64,000 nt of DNA from positions 3,410,001 through 3,474,000 of the forward strand of contig NZ_SHLC01000001.1 of assembly GCF_004217495.1 (NCBI RefSeq). Reading direction: 5' to 3'. This document shows, piece after piece, positions 52,301 to 61,618 of this stretch (the first letter of the stretch is position 1; each line of letters begins with the position of its first letter). Position numbers and translations under genes: made by a program. This DNA comes from Microterricola gilva (GTDB lineage: Bacteria > Actinomycetota > Actinomycetes > Actinomycetales > Microbacteriaceae). Below the pieces are notes generated by a model. The model was not told the DNA's origin and did not search any database. It saw only the letters and a list, made by a program, of their open reading frames with translations.

Positions 52301-53188
52301 TCAGGAGCCCAGCGCCGTCAGGATCAGCAGCAGCGTGGCGAGGAAGCCGACGAGGTAGTTGACCCACAGGAAATGGCGCCAGCCGCCGTTGGCGCTACCG
52401 GAATCGGCGTCGCTGACCGAACGATACGGCCACGCGAGAGCGATGTACGGGACGACGAGGACTGCCGCGAGCGCGCCGGGCCACCCGATGAAGCAGAGCA
52501 CGAGCCCAGCAGCGGCCCAACAGGCCATCGCGAGGCGAACCGTCGCGGCGGCCCCGAATGCCGTCGCGACGGAACCGATCCCACCCTCCCGGTCGGGCAC
52601 GACGTCCTGCACGGCGCCGAAGGCGTGGCTCGCGACCCCCCAGAGGAAGAATGCACAGAGGATTGCGAGGATCTCGGGGCTGATCGCGGCTCCGGCCAAC
52701 ACGAGGCCGTACACCGCAGGCGAGACGAAGTGGGTACTCGAGGTGAGCGAATCGAGCACGGGGATCTCTTTGAAGCGCAGTCCGGGAACGGAGTAGGCGG
52801 CCACGGCGAACAGACTCACCGCCAGCACGAGCCAGGATGCCGGCGAGCCCAGGGCGCAGAGCACCACGATGAAGGGCGCGCAGAGCGCCCCGGCGACAAC
52901 GAGCGTCGTGCGGTGCATGGCGGTGTCGAGCAGCGCCCCCTCGACCCCGCCCTTGCGGGGGTTCGCGACGTCGGACGCGTAGTCGAAGACGTCGTTGATG
53001 CCGTACATGGCGAGGTTGTACGGGATCAGGAAGAAGACCGAGCCGACGACGAGTGCCGCATTGACCTCGCCCGTGCTGAGGTAGTAGGCGGCGGCGAACG
53101 GGAACGCCGTGTTGATCCAGCTCAGCGGCCGCGAGGCGGTCACCAGCTGGCGCAGCACGCCACGTCGAACCGCCGCGTCACTGCGCAT
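52301..53188 (-). CDS. crtEb: Lycopene elongase (UbiA-type prenyltransferase, C50 carotenoid)
   Basis: The 295-residue membrane prenyltransferase has about eight helices and the prenyl-diphosphate motif NDVFDYASDVANPRKGG (NDxxD...). It adds C5 units to lycopene at the 2,2' positions to give C45/C50 carotenoids. The split lycopene cyclase genes directly upstream support this. The ATG at 53188 overlaps the cyclase gene by 11 bp; a TTG at 53200 is the alternative. Confidence 0.88.
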   Translation of the reverse strand: MRSDAAVRRGVLRQLVTASRPLSWINTAFPFAAAYYLSTGEVNAALVVGSVFFLIPYNLAMYGINDVFDYASDVANPRKGGVEGALLDTAMHRTTLVVAGALCAPFIVVLCALGSPASWLVLAVSLFAVAAYSVPGLRFKEIPVLDSLTSSTHFVSPAVYGLVLAGAAISPEILAILCAFFLWGVASHAFGAVQDVVPDREGGIGSVATAFGAAATVRLAMACWAAAGLVLCFIGWPGALAAVLVVPYIALAWPYRSVSDADSGSANGGWRHFLWVNYLVGFLATLLLILTALGS

Positions 53189-53522
53189 GATCGGCCCCAA
53201 CCGTGCGTTGGTAGCGTGGCCGCGGCGCGGCGAGCAGCCAGAGCGCAGGCAGCAGGATCACGGCGGCGATCGGGTAGGCGAAGTCCTCGATCGGCGCCAG
53301 GCCGATGAACCAGCCGAGCAGGTGCTCCGCGGTGTACTCCATCAGCCCTGCGGCGATCATGAGGCTGTCGAAGACCGCCGTCAGCACGACGAGCACCGCA
53401 GCCGTGAGCGCGGCGGCGGCCACGGCGGACCCGAGCCGGGCGGGCCGCCTGATGAGCAGTGCGGATGCCGCAACCCCGACCGCGATCGTGAGGGCAACGG
53501 CGCTGAGCACGAGGTAACTCAT
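53178..53522 (-). CDS. crtYf: Lycopene cyclase domain, second subunit (CrtYf/YdD-type)
   Basis: The 114-residue, three-helix membrane subunit has AGLMEYTAEHLLGWFIGLAPIEDFAYPIAAVILLP, the cyclase block with the acidic pair. It works with the product of the preceding gene to cyclise the elongated lycopene, giving decaprenoxanthin- or sarcinaxanthin-type rings. Stop-start overlap of 4 bp with the first subunit. Confidence 0.85.
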   Translation of the reverse strand: MSYLVLSAVALTIAVGVAASALLIRRPARLGSAVAAAALTAAVLVVLTAVFDSLMIAAGLMEYTAEHLLGWFIGLAPIEDFAYPIAAVILLPALWLLAAPRPRYQRTVGADHAQ

Positions 53523-53875
53523 CGCGCCCCCTTCCCGACGCGCGCCGTATCGTCGACACGCACCCGACGGTCGAGCAGGAGCCTGGCCCCGTTGAACACA
53601 ACCATCGTCAGGTAGCAGAGGAAGACGAGGAAGAGGAGTTCCTCGAGCGGGAACTCGGGGCCGAGCATGATGCCGGTCGAGATCTCATTCTGTCCACGCA
53701 GGAAGATCCCGAGCGCGATGCCGGCGATGTCCCAGAGCACGAAGAAGGCAACGCCGAGGCCGAGCACCAGGGACGCCCGCCGCGCATCCCGCCAGAAGAA
53801 CAGGCCGAATCGGCGGTCGAGCAGCGCCATGCACGCGATCGTGCCGGCCAGGATGAGCAGGTAGAGCGCCGTCAC
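53519..53875 (-). CDS. crtYe: Lycopene cyclase domain, first subunit (CrtYe/Yc-type)
   Basis: The protein has 118 residues and three helices, with MLGPEFPLEELLFLVFLCYLTMVVFN near the C-terminal part matching the conserved acidic PxEE motif. It overlaps crtI by 4 bp. The heterodimeric cyclase is typical of actinobacterial C50 pathways. Confidence 0.85.
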   Translation of the reverse strand: MTALYLLILAGTIACMALLDRRFGLFFWRDARRASLVLGLGVAFFVLWDIAGIALGIFLRGQNEISTGIMLGPEFPLEELLFLVFLCYLTMVVFNGARLLLDRRVRVDDTARVGKGAR

Positions 53876-55524
53876 AGCGGTGCCTTCAGTGGTGACCCGC
53901 TGCGTTCACCGCGCAGCTTCTTGACGACGAGTTCGGCGCTGATCAGGCACATCGGCAGGCCGATCCCCGGGATCGTGCTGCCGCCGGCGTAGAGGAGCCC
54001 ATCGATGCGCGATGACGCGTTCCTGCCCCGGAAGAACGCGCTCTGCCGCAGCGTGTGTGCCGGTCCGAGCGCTCCGCCCCGCCAGGCGTTGAGATCGGTG
54101 GCGAAGTCGGCTGGGCCGACGGTGCGGCGCAGCACAATCCGTTGCGCCAGATCGGGGATGCCAGCCCACGACGCGATCTGTTGGATTGCGGCATCCGCTG
54201 CCCGCTCCACCTGTGCCGCCCCACCCCGGCCGAGGCCACCGGCTCCGATGCCCGGATCGGCCGGCACGGGAACGAGCACGAAGAGGTTCTCGTGGTCGAC
54301 GGGTGCTGCCGAGCCATCGGTGGCGCTCGGGCGGCAGACGTAGATGGATGCCGGTTCGGGGATGAAGCTCGGCGTGCCGTAGATCGCCGAGAAGTTGTCT
54401 GCCCAGTTCTCGGTGAAGAACAGGTTGTGGTGGCTGAGCTCTGGCAGTGATCCGCGCACGCCCAGCATCACGAGAACGGCGCCAGGGCCCGGATTGCGCT
54501 CGTCCCACCACTCTTCCGGGTAGCTCCGCAGTCCCTCCGGAACGAGTTGCGTCTCCGTGAAGTGCAAATCGGCGGCCGAGACGACGACGTCGCTCTCGAC
54601 GGAGTGCACGGCACCGGATGCGTCGGTGTAGCTGACCCCCGTTGCCCGGTGTGCGACGCCGCGGGCGCGGCCGAACCGCCTCGGCCGAGCGGCGGTCGTG
54701 ATCTCGGTCACCCGCGCCCCCGTCCGCACCTCGACACCCTCGGCGACGGCGAGCGCGGCGATGCGCTCGATCACGGTGCTGAAACCGCCGAGCGGATAGT
54801 AGACCCCGTCGGCCAGGTCGAGATGGCTCATCAGGTGGTACAGGCTCGGCACCTCGAACGGCGATGAGCCCAGGAAGACGGCCGGGTAGCCGAGCACCTG
54901 CTGCAGTCGCGGGTCGCTCACGTGCGTCTCGATGAGGTCGCTGAGGGAGCGCGTTCCGAGTCGCGCGATGGCTGGACCACGGCGCAGGACGTCGACGCCG
55001 ATCAAGCTGCGCGGGTCGTCGAAGGTGTTGTAGAGGAAACGCCCGATGGCGAGCTCGTAGGCGTCGGATGCCGAGGCGACGTACCGCCGGAGCGCCTCGC
55101 CGGCGCCCGCCTCGATCGAATCGAACAGGGCGACATTGCCCTCGAAGTCGGCCACGACGTCGATCGGGCTCTCGCTCCCCTCCGCGAAGACGCGGTAGCC
55201 GGGGTCGAGGCGCTGCAGCTCGAGCTGCTCAGCCGAGGAGGTGCCGAGCAGGCGGAAGAAGTGATCGAACACCTCAGGCATGAGGTACCACGACGGCCCG
55301 GTGTCGAAGCGGTATCCGTCCGCCTCCCAGGTCCCCGCCCGCCCGCCGAGCTGGTCGCTCGCCTCGAGCAGTGTGACCGCGTAGCCCTCCCGCCCGAGCA
55401 AAGCCGCCGTCGCGAGCCCGGCGATGCCTCCCCCGATGACCGTCGCAGACGCCCTCCCCGCCTGGTTGTTCCCGCGACGGCCGCCGATCGGCACCCTCGC
55501 CTGCACGTTCAGTGTGTGGCTCAT
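53872..55524 (-). CDS. crtI: Phytoene desaturase
   Basis: The 550-residue flavoenzyme has the dinucleotide motif VIGGGIAGLATAALLGREGYAVTLLEA near the N-terminus and the C-terminal carotenoid-desaturase signature (GLLYAGGSTIPGIGLPMCLISAELV). It desaturates phytoene to lycopene. The ATG at 55524 overlaps the crtB stop; an upstream frame to 55677 is the antiphase of crtB. Confidence 0.93.
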   Translation of the reverse strand: MSHTLNVQARVPIGGRRGNNQAGRASATVIGGGIAGLATAALLGREGYAVTLLEASDQLGGRAGTWEADGYRFDTGPSWYLMPEVFDHFFRLLGTSSAEQLELQRLDPGYRVFAEGSESPIDVVADFEGNVALFDSIEAGAGEALRRYVASASDAYELAIGRFLYNTFDDPRSLIGVDVLRRGPAIARLGTRSLSDLIETHVSDPRLQQVLGYPAVFLGSSPFEVPSLYHLMSHLDLADGVYYPLGGFSTVIERIAALAVAEGVEVRTGARVTEITTAARPRRFGRARGVAHRATGVSYTDASGAVHSVESDVVVSAADLHFTETQLVPEGLRSYPEEWWDERNPGPGAVLVMLGVRGSLPELSHHNLFFTENWADNFSAIYGTPSFIPEPASIYVCRPSATDGSAAPVDHENLFVLVPVPADPGIGAGGLGRGGAAQVERAADAAIQQIASWAGIPDLAQRIVLRRTVGPADFATDLNAWRGGALGPAHTLRQSAFFRGRNASSRIDGLLYAGGSTIPGIGLPMCLISAELVVKKLRGERSGSPLKAPL

Positions 55525-56420
55525 CCCGGCACCACCAGCGCCGCCGCGAGGATGCGCAGTTTTCGCGCCGTCGGCACCCGCACCCGCTGCTCGGCGAGCA
55601 TGGCGGCCGGGGTGGCGTCGATGCGCGCGGTGAGCTCTCCGAACAGGGCGGCCGCCGCACGAATCGCGCGGCGGCATCCGTTCGGCAGGCGTGGGATCAC
55701 GGCGTTGGCCGTGTCGAGGTCAGAACGGATGTCGGCCACGATCGCCGCCTTCTGCTCCTCCGTGATGGCGCGCGGTTCGACGCCGGGGAAGTAGCGCCGC
55801 CCCAGCGAGTCGTAGTCGGCCGCGATGTCGCGCAGGAAGTTGATCTTCTGGAACGCGGCACCCAGCTTCCTGGCGCCGTGCTCGAGCCGCCGTCGCTCGT
55901 TGTCGTTGACGTACTCGTCGAGGAGGAAGACCCGCAGGCACATCAGGCCGATGACCTCAGCCGAACCGTAGATGTACTCCCGCAGCTGCTCGGCGGTGAA
56001 CGGAGCCGGGTCGAGATCGCGGCGCATCGACGCGAAGAACGGGATGAGCAGCTCGGGGCCGATGGCCGTACGGCGGGCGCTACGGGCGAAGGCGTGGATG
56101 ATGAGATCGCTGCTGTAGCCGGTGTGCATCGCCCGCAGCGTCTCCGCCTCCATCGCGTCCAGACACTCGGCCTGCTGCGCTGTGCTCAGCCCGGCGGCCG
56201 CAGCCGCCCCATCGACGATCTCGTCGGCCACGCGCACGAGCGCGTAGATGTTCTCGACCTCGGGCCGGATGGCCGGGGAGAGCAGCCGGCTCGCCAGCCC
56301 GAATGAGCTCGAGTACTCGCGGATCACGACGGCGGCGCCCCGGTGCGCAGCACGCCCGTAGAGTGCCAGATCGGCGCCGGCCGCCGCACCCAGCGTTCCG
56401 CGCTCGAGCGGCCGACTCAT
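55521..56420 (-). CDS. crtB: Phytoene synthase
   Basis: The 299-residue trans-isoprenyl synthase has the two Asp-rich motifs in VRVADEIVD and NFLRDIAADYDSLGRRYFP. It joins two geranylgeranyl diphosphates to phytoene. Overlaps crtE by 4 bp (ATGA); a longer frame to 56561 is rejected. Confidence 0.94.
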   Translation of the reverse strand: MSRPLERGTLGAAAGADLALYGRAAHRGAAVVIREYSSSFGLASRLLSPAIRPEVENIYALVRVADEIVDGAAAAAGLSTAQQAECLDAMEAETLRAMHTGYSSDLIIHAFARSARRTAIGPELLIPFFASMRRDLDPAPFTAEQLREYIYGSAEVIGLMCLRVFLLDEYVNDNERRRLEHGARKLGAAFQKINFLRDIAADYDSLGRRYFPGVEPRAITEEQKAAIVADIRSDLDTANAVIPRLPNGCRRAIRAAAALFGELTARIDATPAAMLAEQRVRVPTARKLRILAAALVVPG

Positions 56421-57484
56421 GCGACACGCTCCGTCGCCTGGTGGCTGAGTCGGGCCAGCTCGGTGCGCAATGCGTCCGGCAGCGGCGCGGCGTCGAGCAC
56501 GGCGAGACTCTCCGCGACCGCGTGCGCGATGAGGCCCTCGACATAGTCGACGGCCCCGCACTCGACGAGAAGCGAGCGCAGCCTGGCGACGTCACCGGTC
56601 GACGCGTCTCCGCCGAGCAGCCCGCGCAGCTCCGCCCTGCTCTGTGTCTCGCGTGCGTACGCGATCATCGCCGTCACCTTGCCCTCCCGGATGTCGCCGA
56701 TCGTGCTCTTGCCGGTGACGGCTTCGTCGCCGAAGACGCCCAGAAGGTCATCCCTGAGCTGGAATGCCCGACCGACGAGGCTGCCGAAGCGGGCGAGCAC
56801 CGCCTCGGTCTGCGCCGGGGCGGAGGCAAGGATTGCGCCGGCACGCAACGGGGCTGAGAAGGAGTACGGCGCCGTCTTCCACGTCGTCATGTCCAGCACC
56901 GCGTGCAGGCCGGGTGTCGCGGTGCCGGCACTGAGCGCGACGTCGGCGAGTTCGCCGGCCGCCGATGCGAACACGGCCTCGTCGAGCAGCTCGAGCAGCG
57001 CGATGCGGATGGGCTCGGGAACCGCAACGCGCGCGACGAACCCCTGCGCATCGTGGATGAGCAGGTCGCCGGCCAGGATCGCGGATGCCTGAGCCCACCG
57101 TTCGGCGTCTGCGCCGCCGATTCCGGCGGCGAGCGCTTGGTCGACCCGCTCGCCCAGGATGTTGCGGCGCCCCCGTCGAACCAGGTCGCGGTCGATGACG
57201 TCGTCGTGCACGAGGAATCCCGTGTGCAGCAGCTCAAAGGCGACCGCGACCTCGACCGCCGCGTCGCCGAACCCGCCGCCCAGCTGTTCGTGCACGCCGA
57301 GCACGAGGGCAGGGCGGAGCAGCTTGCCGCCCGTCGCCGAGCGCGCGATCCCCGACCACAGCCCCTCGTAGTCGGCACCGAAGGCCGCAGCGGCCCCGAT
57401 GCGGCGCGCCCAGTGCCCGGCAAGCCTGGACTCGATTGCTGCGGCATCCTGCTCCGAGATGAAGCGCGTGAGAACCGCGGTCAT
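56417..57484 (-). CDS. crtE: Geranylgeranyl diphosphate synthase
   Basis: The 355-residue polyprenyl synthase has the first Asp-rich motif in LVHDDVIDRDLVRRG and the second in FQLRDDLLGVFGDE. It supplies C20 precursor for the carotenoid operon. The start overlaps the idi stop (ATGA). Confidence 0.93.
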   Translation of the reverse strand: MTAVLTRFISEQDAAAIESRLAGHWARRIGAAAAFGADYEGLWSGIARSATGGKLLRPALVLGVHEQLGGGFGDAAVEVAVAFELLHTGFLVHDDVIDRDLVRRGRRNILGERVDQALAAGIGGADAERWAQASAILAGDLLIHDAQGFVARVAVPEPIRIALLELLDEAVFASAAGELADVALSAGTATPGLHAVLDMTTWKTAPYSFSAPLRAGAILASAPAQTEAVLARFGSLVGRAFQLRDDLLGVFGDEAVTGKSTIGDIREGKVTAMIAYARETQSRAELRGLLGGDASTGDVARLRSLLVECGAVDYVEGLIAHAVAESLAVLDAAPLPDALRTELARLSHQATERVA

Positions 57485-58053
57485 GTCGCCACCTCCACTG
57501 TGAGACGCCCCGGCACGGCGAGACGCTCCAACTGGAGCACCAGCCAGGGGCTGAACGCCCAGGGCGTGAGCGCGACCGCCCGCGCCAGGTCTTCCGGTCG
57601 AACCCATGCGGTCTCGAGCACCTCGGCCGGGTCCGGGCGGAGCACCTCGTCCGTCACGGCGCGATAGACGGGACAGATCTCGTTCTCGACGATGCCGGCG
57701 GGGTCGACGGCACGGTAGCGGAAGTCCGGCAGTTCGAGCACAAGCGCGTTGTCCACAGGGTCGAGGTGCAGGCCGAGCTCTCTCGCGGCATGCCTGACGA
57801 CGGCGTCGGTGATGAGCTCGCCCGGTGCCGGGTGCCCGCAGAAGGAGTTCGTCCACACGCCAGGCCAGCTCCGCTTCCCCAGCGCACGCCGCGTCACGAG
57901 GAGCTCGCCTGCACTGTTGGACAGGTGGCAGGAGAAGGCGAGGTGGAGTGGCGTGCGCTCACCGTGCACCCGCTCCTTGTCGGCGCTCCCACTGGCGACG
58001 CCGTCCTCGGTGAGCAGAACGACCCTGTCGCCAGATACGTGAAATCCAGACAC
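57481..58053 (-). CDS. idi: Isopentenyl-diphosphate delta-isomerase, type 1
   Basis: The 190-residue Nudix-fold enzyme has the catalytic Cys72 in TNSFCGHP and Glu123/Glu125 in IVENEICPVY. It interconverts IPP and DMAPP. First gene of the carotenoid operon, divergent from the MarR gene across a palindromic operator. Confidence 0.94.
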   Translation of the reverse strand: MSGFHVSGDRVVLLTEDGVASGSADKERVHGERTPLHLAFSCHLSNSAGELLVTRRALGKRSWPGVWTNSFCGHPAPGELITDAVVRHAARELGLHLDPVDNALVLELPDFRYRAVDPAGIVENEICPVYRAVTDEVLRPDPAEVLETAWVRPEDLARAVALTPWAFSPWLVLQLERLAVPGRLTVEVAT

Positions 58054-58081
58054 TCTGCACTCCCTGCGAATTACCTAGCCA

Positions 58082-58096
58082 AGTTAGCTTCTAACT
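58082..58096. promoter_or_regulatory. Candidate MarR/CrtR operator
   Basis: AGTTAG-CTT-CTAACT (6-bp arms, 3-bp spacer) lies in the 77-bp gap between idi and the marR gene, positioned to block both promoters. The A/T-rich stretch CTAACTAA could hold the -10 of the marR promoter. Confidence 0.65.
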
Positions 58097-58130
58097 AAGC
58101 ATGACACACTTCCGCCAGTACACTAAGGCC

Positions 58131-58715
58131 ATGACGAAAGCGCAGCCGAGCTCGTGGGACCCCTCCGCGTCGATGCTCGACCCGCGCATCATCGATCCGG
58201 CAGGCAACTATGTGCACCACAGCGATCGTGCGCCGGAGGAGCTCGACCAGATCGTGGCCGTGCTGCGTGCGATCAAGGCCTGGCGGGAGTCAGAGGAACG
58301 CATCAGCCTGGAGTCGCGCAGCTACATGCGGCTGAACGAAACCGACATGAAAGCTCTGCGCTTCATCATCGCCGCGAAGAACTCGGGCGTCCTCGTCACG
58401 GCCGGAATGCTCGCCGACCACCTGCACATTTCGACGGCGTCGATCACCAAGATGCTCGATCGCCTCGAGAAGGCGAAGCACATCACGCGGTCCAAGCACC
58501 CGAGCGATCGCCGGGCGGTGGTCATCGGGGTCACGGATGAGACGCACGCCGATGCGCGTGCCACGATCGGGCGCAGGCACGCGAGACGCTTCGATGTCGC
58601 GGCCGAGCTGAGCCCGGACGAGCGGGACGTCGTCATCCGTTTTCTGAACAACCTTGCCGCACTCGAGAACGAGGTCGCGGAAGAGCTCGTCAACAAGGAA
58701 GCTCGAGCGGACTAG
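58131..58715 (+). CDS. MarR family regulator of the carotenoid operon (CrtR-like)
   Basis: The 194-residue protein has the winged helix at about residues 75-135 (LRFIIAAKNSGVLVTAGMLADHLHISTASITKMLDRLEKAKHITRSKHPSDRRAVVIGVT). The arrangement next to idi-crtEBI resembles the CrtR regulator of C. glutamicum, which responds to GGPP-type ligands. The ATG at 58131 is preferred; one at 58101 lies only 5 bp from the operator. Confidence 0.85.
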   Translation: MTKAQPSSWDPSASMLDPRIIDPAGNYVHHSDRAPEELDQIVAVLRAIKAWRESEERISLESRSYMRLNETDMKALRFIIAAKNSGVLVTAGMLADHLHISTASITKMLDRLEKAKHITRSKHPSDRRAVVIGVTDETHADARATIGRRHARRFDVAAELSPDERDVVIRFLNNLAALENEVAEELVNKEARAD

Positions 58716-58734
58716 CTCGAGCGGCGCGCGCTGC

Positions 58735-59589
58735 TCAGCCGGCGCTGCGTGCCTGAGCGGCGCGCACGAGCACCTCGATGAGGGATTCGGCCGTGCGCTC
58801 GTCAGCGATCGCGTCAACGCGCAGCCCGATCGCGCGAGCGTCCTTGGCGGTCTGCGGTCCGATGCAGACGACGAGGGTGCCGTCCGGGATGGGACCGAGC
58901 TGCTTCTGCACCTGCTCCGCGACGCTGCCGGAGGTCACGAGGACGGCCTGGACGCGCCCCTCCGCGACGTCGGCGACGACCGTCTCCTCAACCGGGACAC
59001 CGACCGTACGATAGGCGACGACCGCCTCGACGTGGTGGCCGATGCGGGCGAGCCCGACGCTCAGCAGCGGCTTGGCGATCGCGGAGCGGAGAGCGAGAAC
59101 GCGCAGGGGGATGGCGCCGTCGGTTGCTGCGGTCCACTCCTCGAGTAGACCTCTGGCGGAGTTGTCCTCCGCCGGCACGAGAGCGACCGGGTAGCCGGCC
59201 GCGGTGAGCGCTGCCGCTGTCGTCTCGCCGACGGCCGCGATCTTCGTCGCGGCAGGCACAACGGCCTGGTGCGATGAGAGCACATCGACGGTGGTCGCGC
59301 TCGTGACCGTCACCCAGTCGAAGCCACCTGCCGCCAGCTTGGCGAGAGCGGCCTCCAACGCGGCCGCGTCATCGGTCGGGGCGAAGTTGATCATCGGTGC
59401 GACCTTGGGAGAGGCACCCTGAGAACGCAGGCTGGCTGCCACCCTGTCACCCCATGGGCCGCCGCGGGGCACGAGGACGCGCCACCCGGTCAGTGGCTTC
59501 TGTGCCTTGTCCGGGGTCTGGGCCTTGTCCGGATGCTGGGCTTTGTCGGCCTTGCCCTCGTTCTCGAAGGCTGCAGAGCTCGTGGTCAC
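58735..59589 (-). CDS. hemD: Uroporphyrinogen-III synthase
   Basis: The 284-residue protein has the weakly conserved two-domain HemD pattern (FDWVTVTSATTVDVL; VLVTSGSVAEQV; VVCIGPQTAKDARAIGL). The first ~30 residues contain three DKAQ units (tandem) not found in the catalytic fold. It overlaps hemC by 4 bp. Confidence 0.88.
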   Translation of the reverse strand: MTTSSAAFENEGKADKAQHPDKAQTPDKAQKPLTGWRVLVPRGGPWGDRVAASLRSQGASPKVAPMINFAPTDDAAALEAALAKLAAGGFDWVTVTSATTVDVLSSHQAVVPAATKIAAVGETTAAALTAAGYPVALVPAEDNSARGLLEEWTAATDGAIPLRVLALRSAIAKPLLSVGLARIGHHVEAVVAYRTVGVPVEETVVADVAEGRVQAVLVTSGSVAEQVQKQLGPIPDGTLVVCIGPQTAKDARAIGLRVDAIADERTAESLIEVLVRAAQARSAG

Positions 59590-60560
59590 GGCGTTCCCTT
59601 CACGGCGGCAAGTTCCGCGGCGCCGTTGCCGAGAAGTTCAGCGACGACGCGCTCGGCGACATCGCGGGCGGCCTCGGCCAGGTGGGCGGCCGAGTGGCTC
59701 TCCGGGGATGCAGCGTGCGAACTCGTGATCGAGCGCATGCCGTCCAGGCTATATACCGTCGCGGTCAGGAAGAACAGCTCGTTGTCGATACTGGCCGTCG
59801 CCCCGACCGGTGCTGAGCAACCGGCCTCGAGGCCGGCCAGCACGAGGCGCTCTGCGAGCGTAGTCGCGGCGGTCGCGCCGTGGTTCACCGCCTCCAGAGC
59901 AGTGGAGAGTCCCCGGTCGAGTGCTCCGGCGCGGACCTCGATGGCCAGTGAGCCCTGACCGGGCGCGGTTGGCCACTCGTAGAGGTCGAGGTACTCGGTC
60001 ACGTGCTCCAGCTTGCCGAGGCGGCCGAGGCCGGCGGCGGCGAGCAGGACCGCGTCGAGGCGCTGCGGGTCGTCGGCGGCGAAGTCGTCGCTGACCCGCG
60101 CGAGCCGCGAGTCGATGTTGCCGCGGATGTCGACAATGTCGAGGTCGGGGCGCCGGGCACGTAGCTGTGCGATGCGGCGGGGCGAGCCGGTTCCGACGCG
60201 CGCGCCCTCCGGCAGCGTCTCGAGCGTGTGGCCGTCGCGGGCGCAGAGAGTGTCGCGGGCGTCGGCTCGCTTGGGCGTCGCGGCCAGGCGGAGGCCGGCG
60301 TAGTCGCCGGTCGGCAGGTCCTTGAGCGAGTGCACGATCAGATCGCACTCATCGGCGAGCAGCGATTCGCGCAGCGCGGAGGCGAACACCCCTGTGCCGC
60401 CGATGCTGGCGAGCGACTCGCGCGAGGTGTCACCGTGGGTTGTCACCGGCACGATCTCGATCTCGGCCTTCGCGGCGCTGCCGATGCGCGTGGCGATGGC
60501 CGTCGTCTGGGCCATCGCGAGTGCGCTGCCGCGGGTTCCGACCCGGATCACGGCGTTCAT
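59586..60560 (-). CDS. hemC: Porphobilinogen deaminase
   Basis: The 324-residue protein has the dipyrromethane-cofactor Cys248 in LEAGCSAPVGA, GTRGSALA at the start and GTGSPRRIAQL in the middle. It polymerises porphobilinogen to hydroxymethylbilane. Overlaps cpfC by 4 bp. Confidence 0.95.
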   Translation of the reverse strand: MNAVIRVGTRGSALAMAQTTAIATRIGSAAKAEIEIVPVTTHGDTSRESLASIGGTGVFASALRESLLADECDLIVHSLKDLPTGDYAGLRLAATPKRADARDTLCARDGHTLETLPEGARVGTGSPRRIAQLRARRPDLDIVDIRGNIDSRLARVSDDFAADDPQRLDAVLLAAAGLGRLGKLEHVTEYLDLYEWPTAPGQGSLAIEVRAGALDRGLSTALEAVNHGATAATTLAERLVLAGLEAGCSAPVGATASIDNELFFLTATVYSLDGMRSITSSHAASPESHSAAHLAEAARDVAERVVAELLGNGAAELAAVKGTP

Positions 60561-61618
60561 GCCGCACCCCCGTTGCCGGCATCCGCCGCGCCGACGCGCT
60601 CGTGGTCTGCCCACGGACCCAACTCGGTCAGGTGCGGGCGCTCGTCGACGGGGACGTCATTCACGCGCTCGAGCACGAGGTCGACCAGTCCGGAGACGAA
60701 GGCGGGGTGCACGCCCGGAGTCGGAACGCGCACGGCGATCAAGCTGTGGCCCTCCGCGGTTGCGACGGCCTCGTTGTCGAGGTCCCACATGACCTCCATG
60801 TGGTCGCTGACGAAACCGAACGGCACGATCACGACGGCCTTGACGAGGCCGGCAACGGCAAGCTCGTCGATGGCGTCGTTGATGTCCGGCTCGAGCCAGG
60901 GGGTGCGGGGGTCGCCGGAGCGCGACTGGTAGACGAGCGACCATGCGGCCGCTGGAGCGGTCTCGCCGTGGATGTACGAGGCGACGGCCAGGTGCTGGGC
61001 GACGTAGGCACCGCCGGGGCCGAACGACGGTCCGGATGCCTCTGCCGCCGTGTTCGGGATCGAATGGGTCACGTAGAGCACGTGGATGGCCTCGTCGGCG
61101 ATGCCCTGGGCACGCAGCTGGTGCACGGCGGAGGAGACGCCCTCGACGAAGGGCGTGACGAAGCCGGGGTGGTCGAAGAACTCACGGACGCGGTCGATCG
61201 ACATCTGCTCGCCGAGGCCGGTGTCTGCCAGCGCCTTCTCGAAGTCTTCGCGGTACTGGCCGACGCCCGAGTACGAGGTGTACGCGCTCGTGACCAGTCC
61301 GAGCAGCCGGTCGTCTCCCGCCGCATGCGCCTCGCGCACGGTGTCGGCGAAGAACGGGGCGGAGTTGCGGTTGCCCCAGTAGACGGGCAGCTCGATGCCG
61401 CGCGCGGCGAGCTCGGCCTCGAGAGCCGCCTTCAGCGCCCGGTTCTGGGCGTTGATCGGGCTCACACCGCCGAAGTGGCGGTAGTGGTGGGCGACCTCTT
61501 CGAGGCGCTCGTCTGGGATCCCGCGCCCGGCAGTCACATTGCGCAGGAACGGGATGACCTCGTCCTGCCCCTCCGGGCCGCCGAAGCTGGAAAGCAGGAT
61601 GGCGTCGTACTGGGCCAC
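60557..61618 (-). CDS. cpfC: Coproporphyrin ferrochelatase
   Basis: The 353-residue ferrochelatase has LLSSFGGPEGQDEVIPFL at the start, the metal-site His in HVLYVTHSIPN and the C-terminal VVIVPFGFVSDHMEVMWDLD with the catalytic Glu. In organisms with ChdC (next gene) it inserts iron into coproporphyrin III. GTG start shares a base with the chdC stop (TAGTG). Confidence 0.93.
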   Translation of the reverse strand: MAQYDAILLSSFGGPEGQDEVIPFLRNVTAGRGIPDERLEEVAHHYRHFGGVSPINAQNRALKAALEAELAARGIELPVYWGNRNSAPFFADTVREAHAAGDDRLLGLVTSAYTSYSGVGQYREDFEKALADTGLGEQMSIDRVREFFDHPGFVTPFVEGVSSAVHQLRAQGIADEAIHVLYVTHSIPNTAAEASGPSFGPGGAYVAQHLAVASYIHGETAPAAAWSLVYQSRSGDPRTPWLEPDINDAIDELAVAGLVKAVVIVPFGFVSDHMEVMWDLDNEAVATAEGHSLIAVRVPTPGVHPAFVSGLVDLVLERVNDVPVDERPHLTELGPWADHERVGAADAGNGGAA

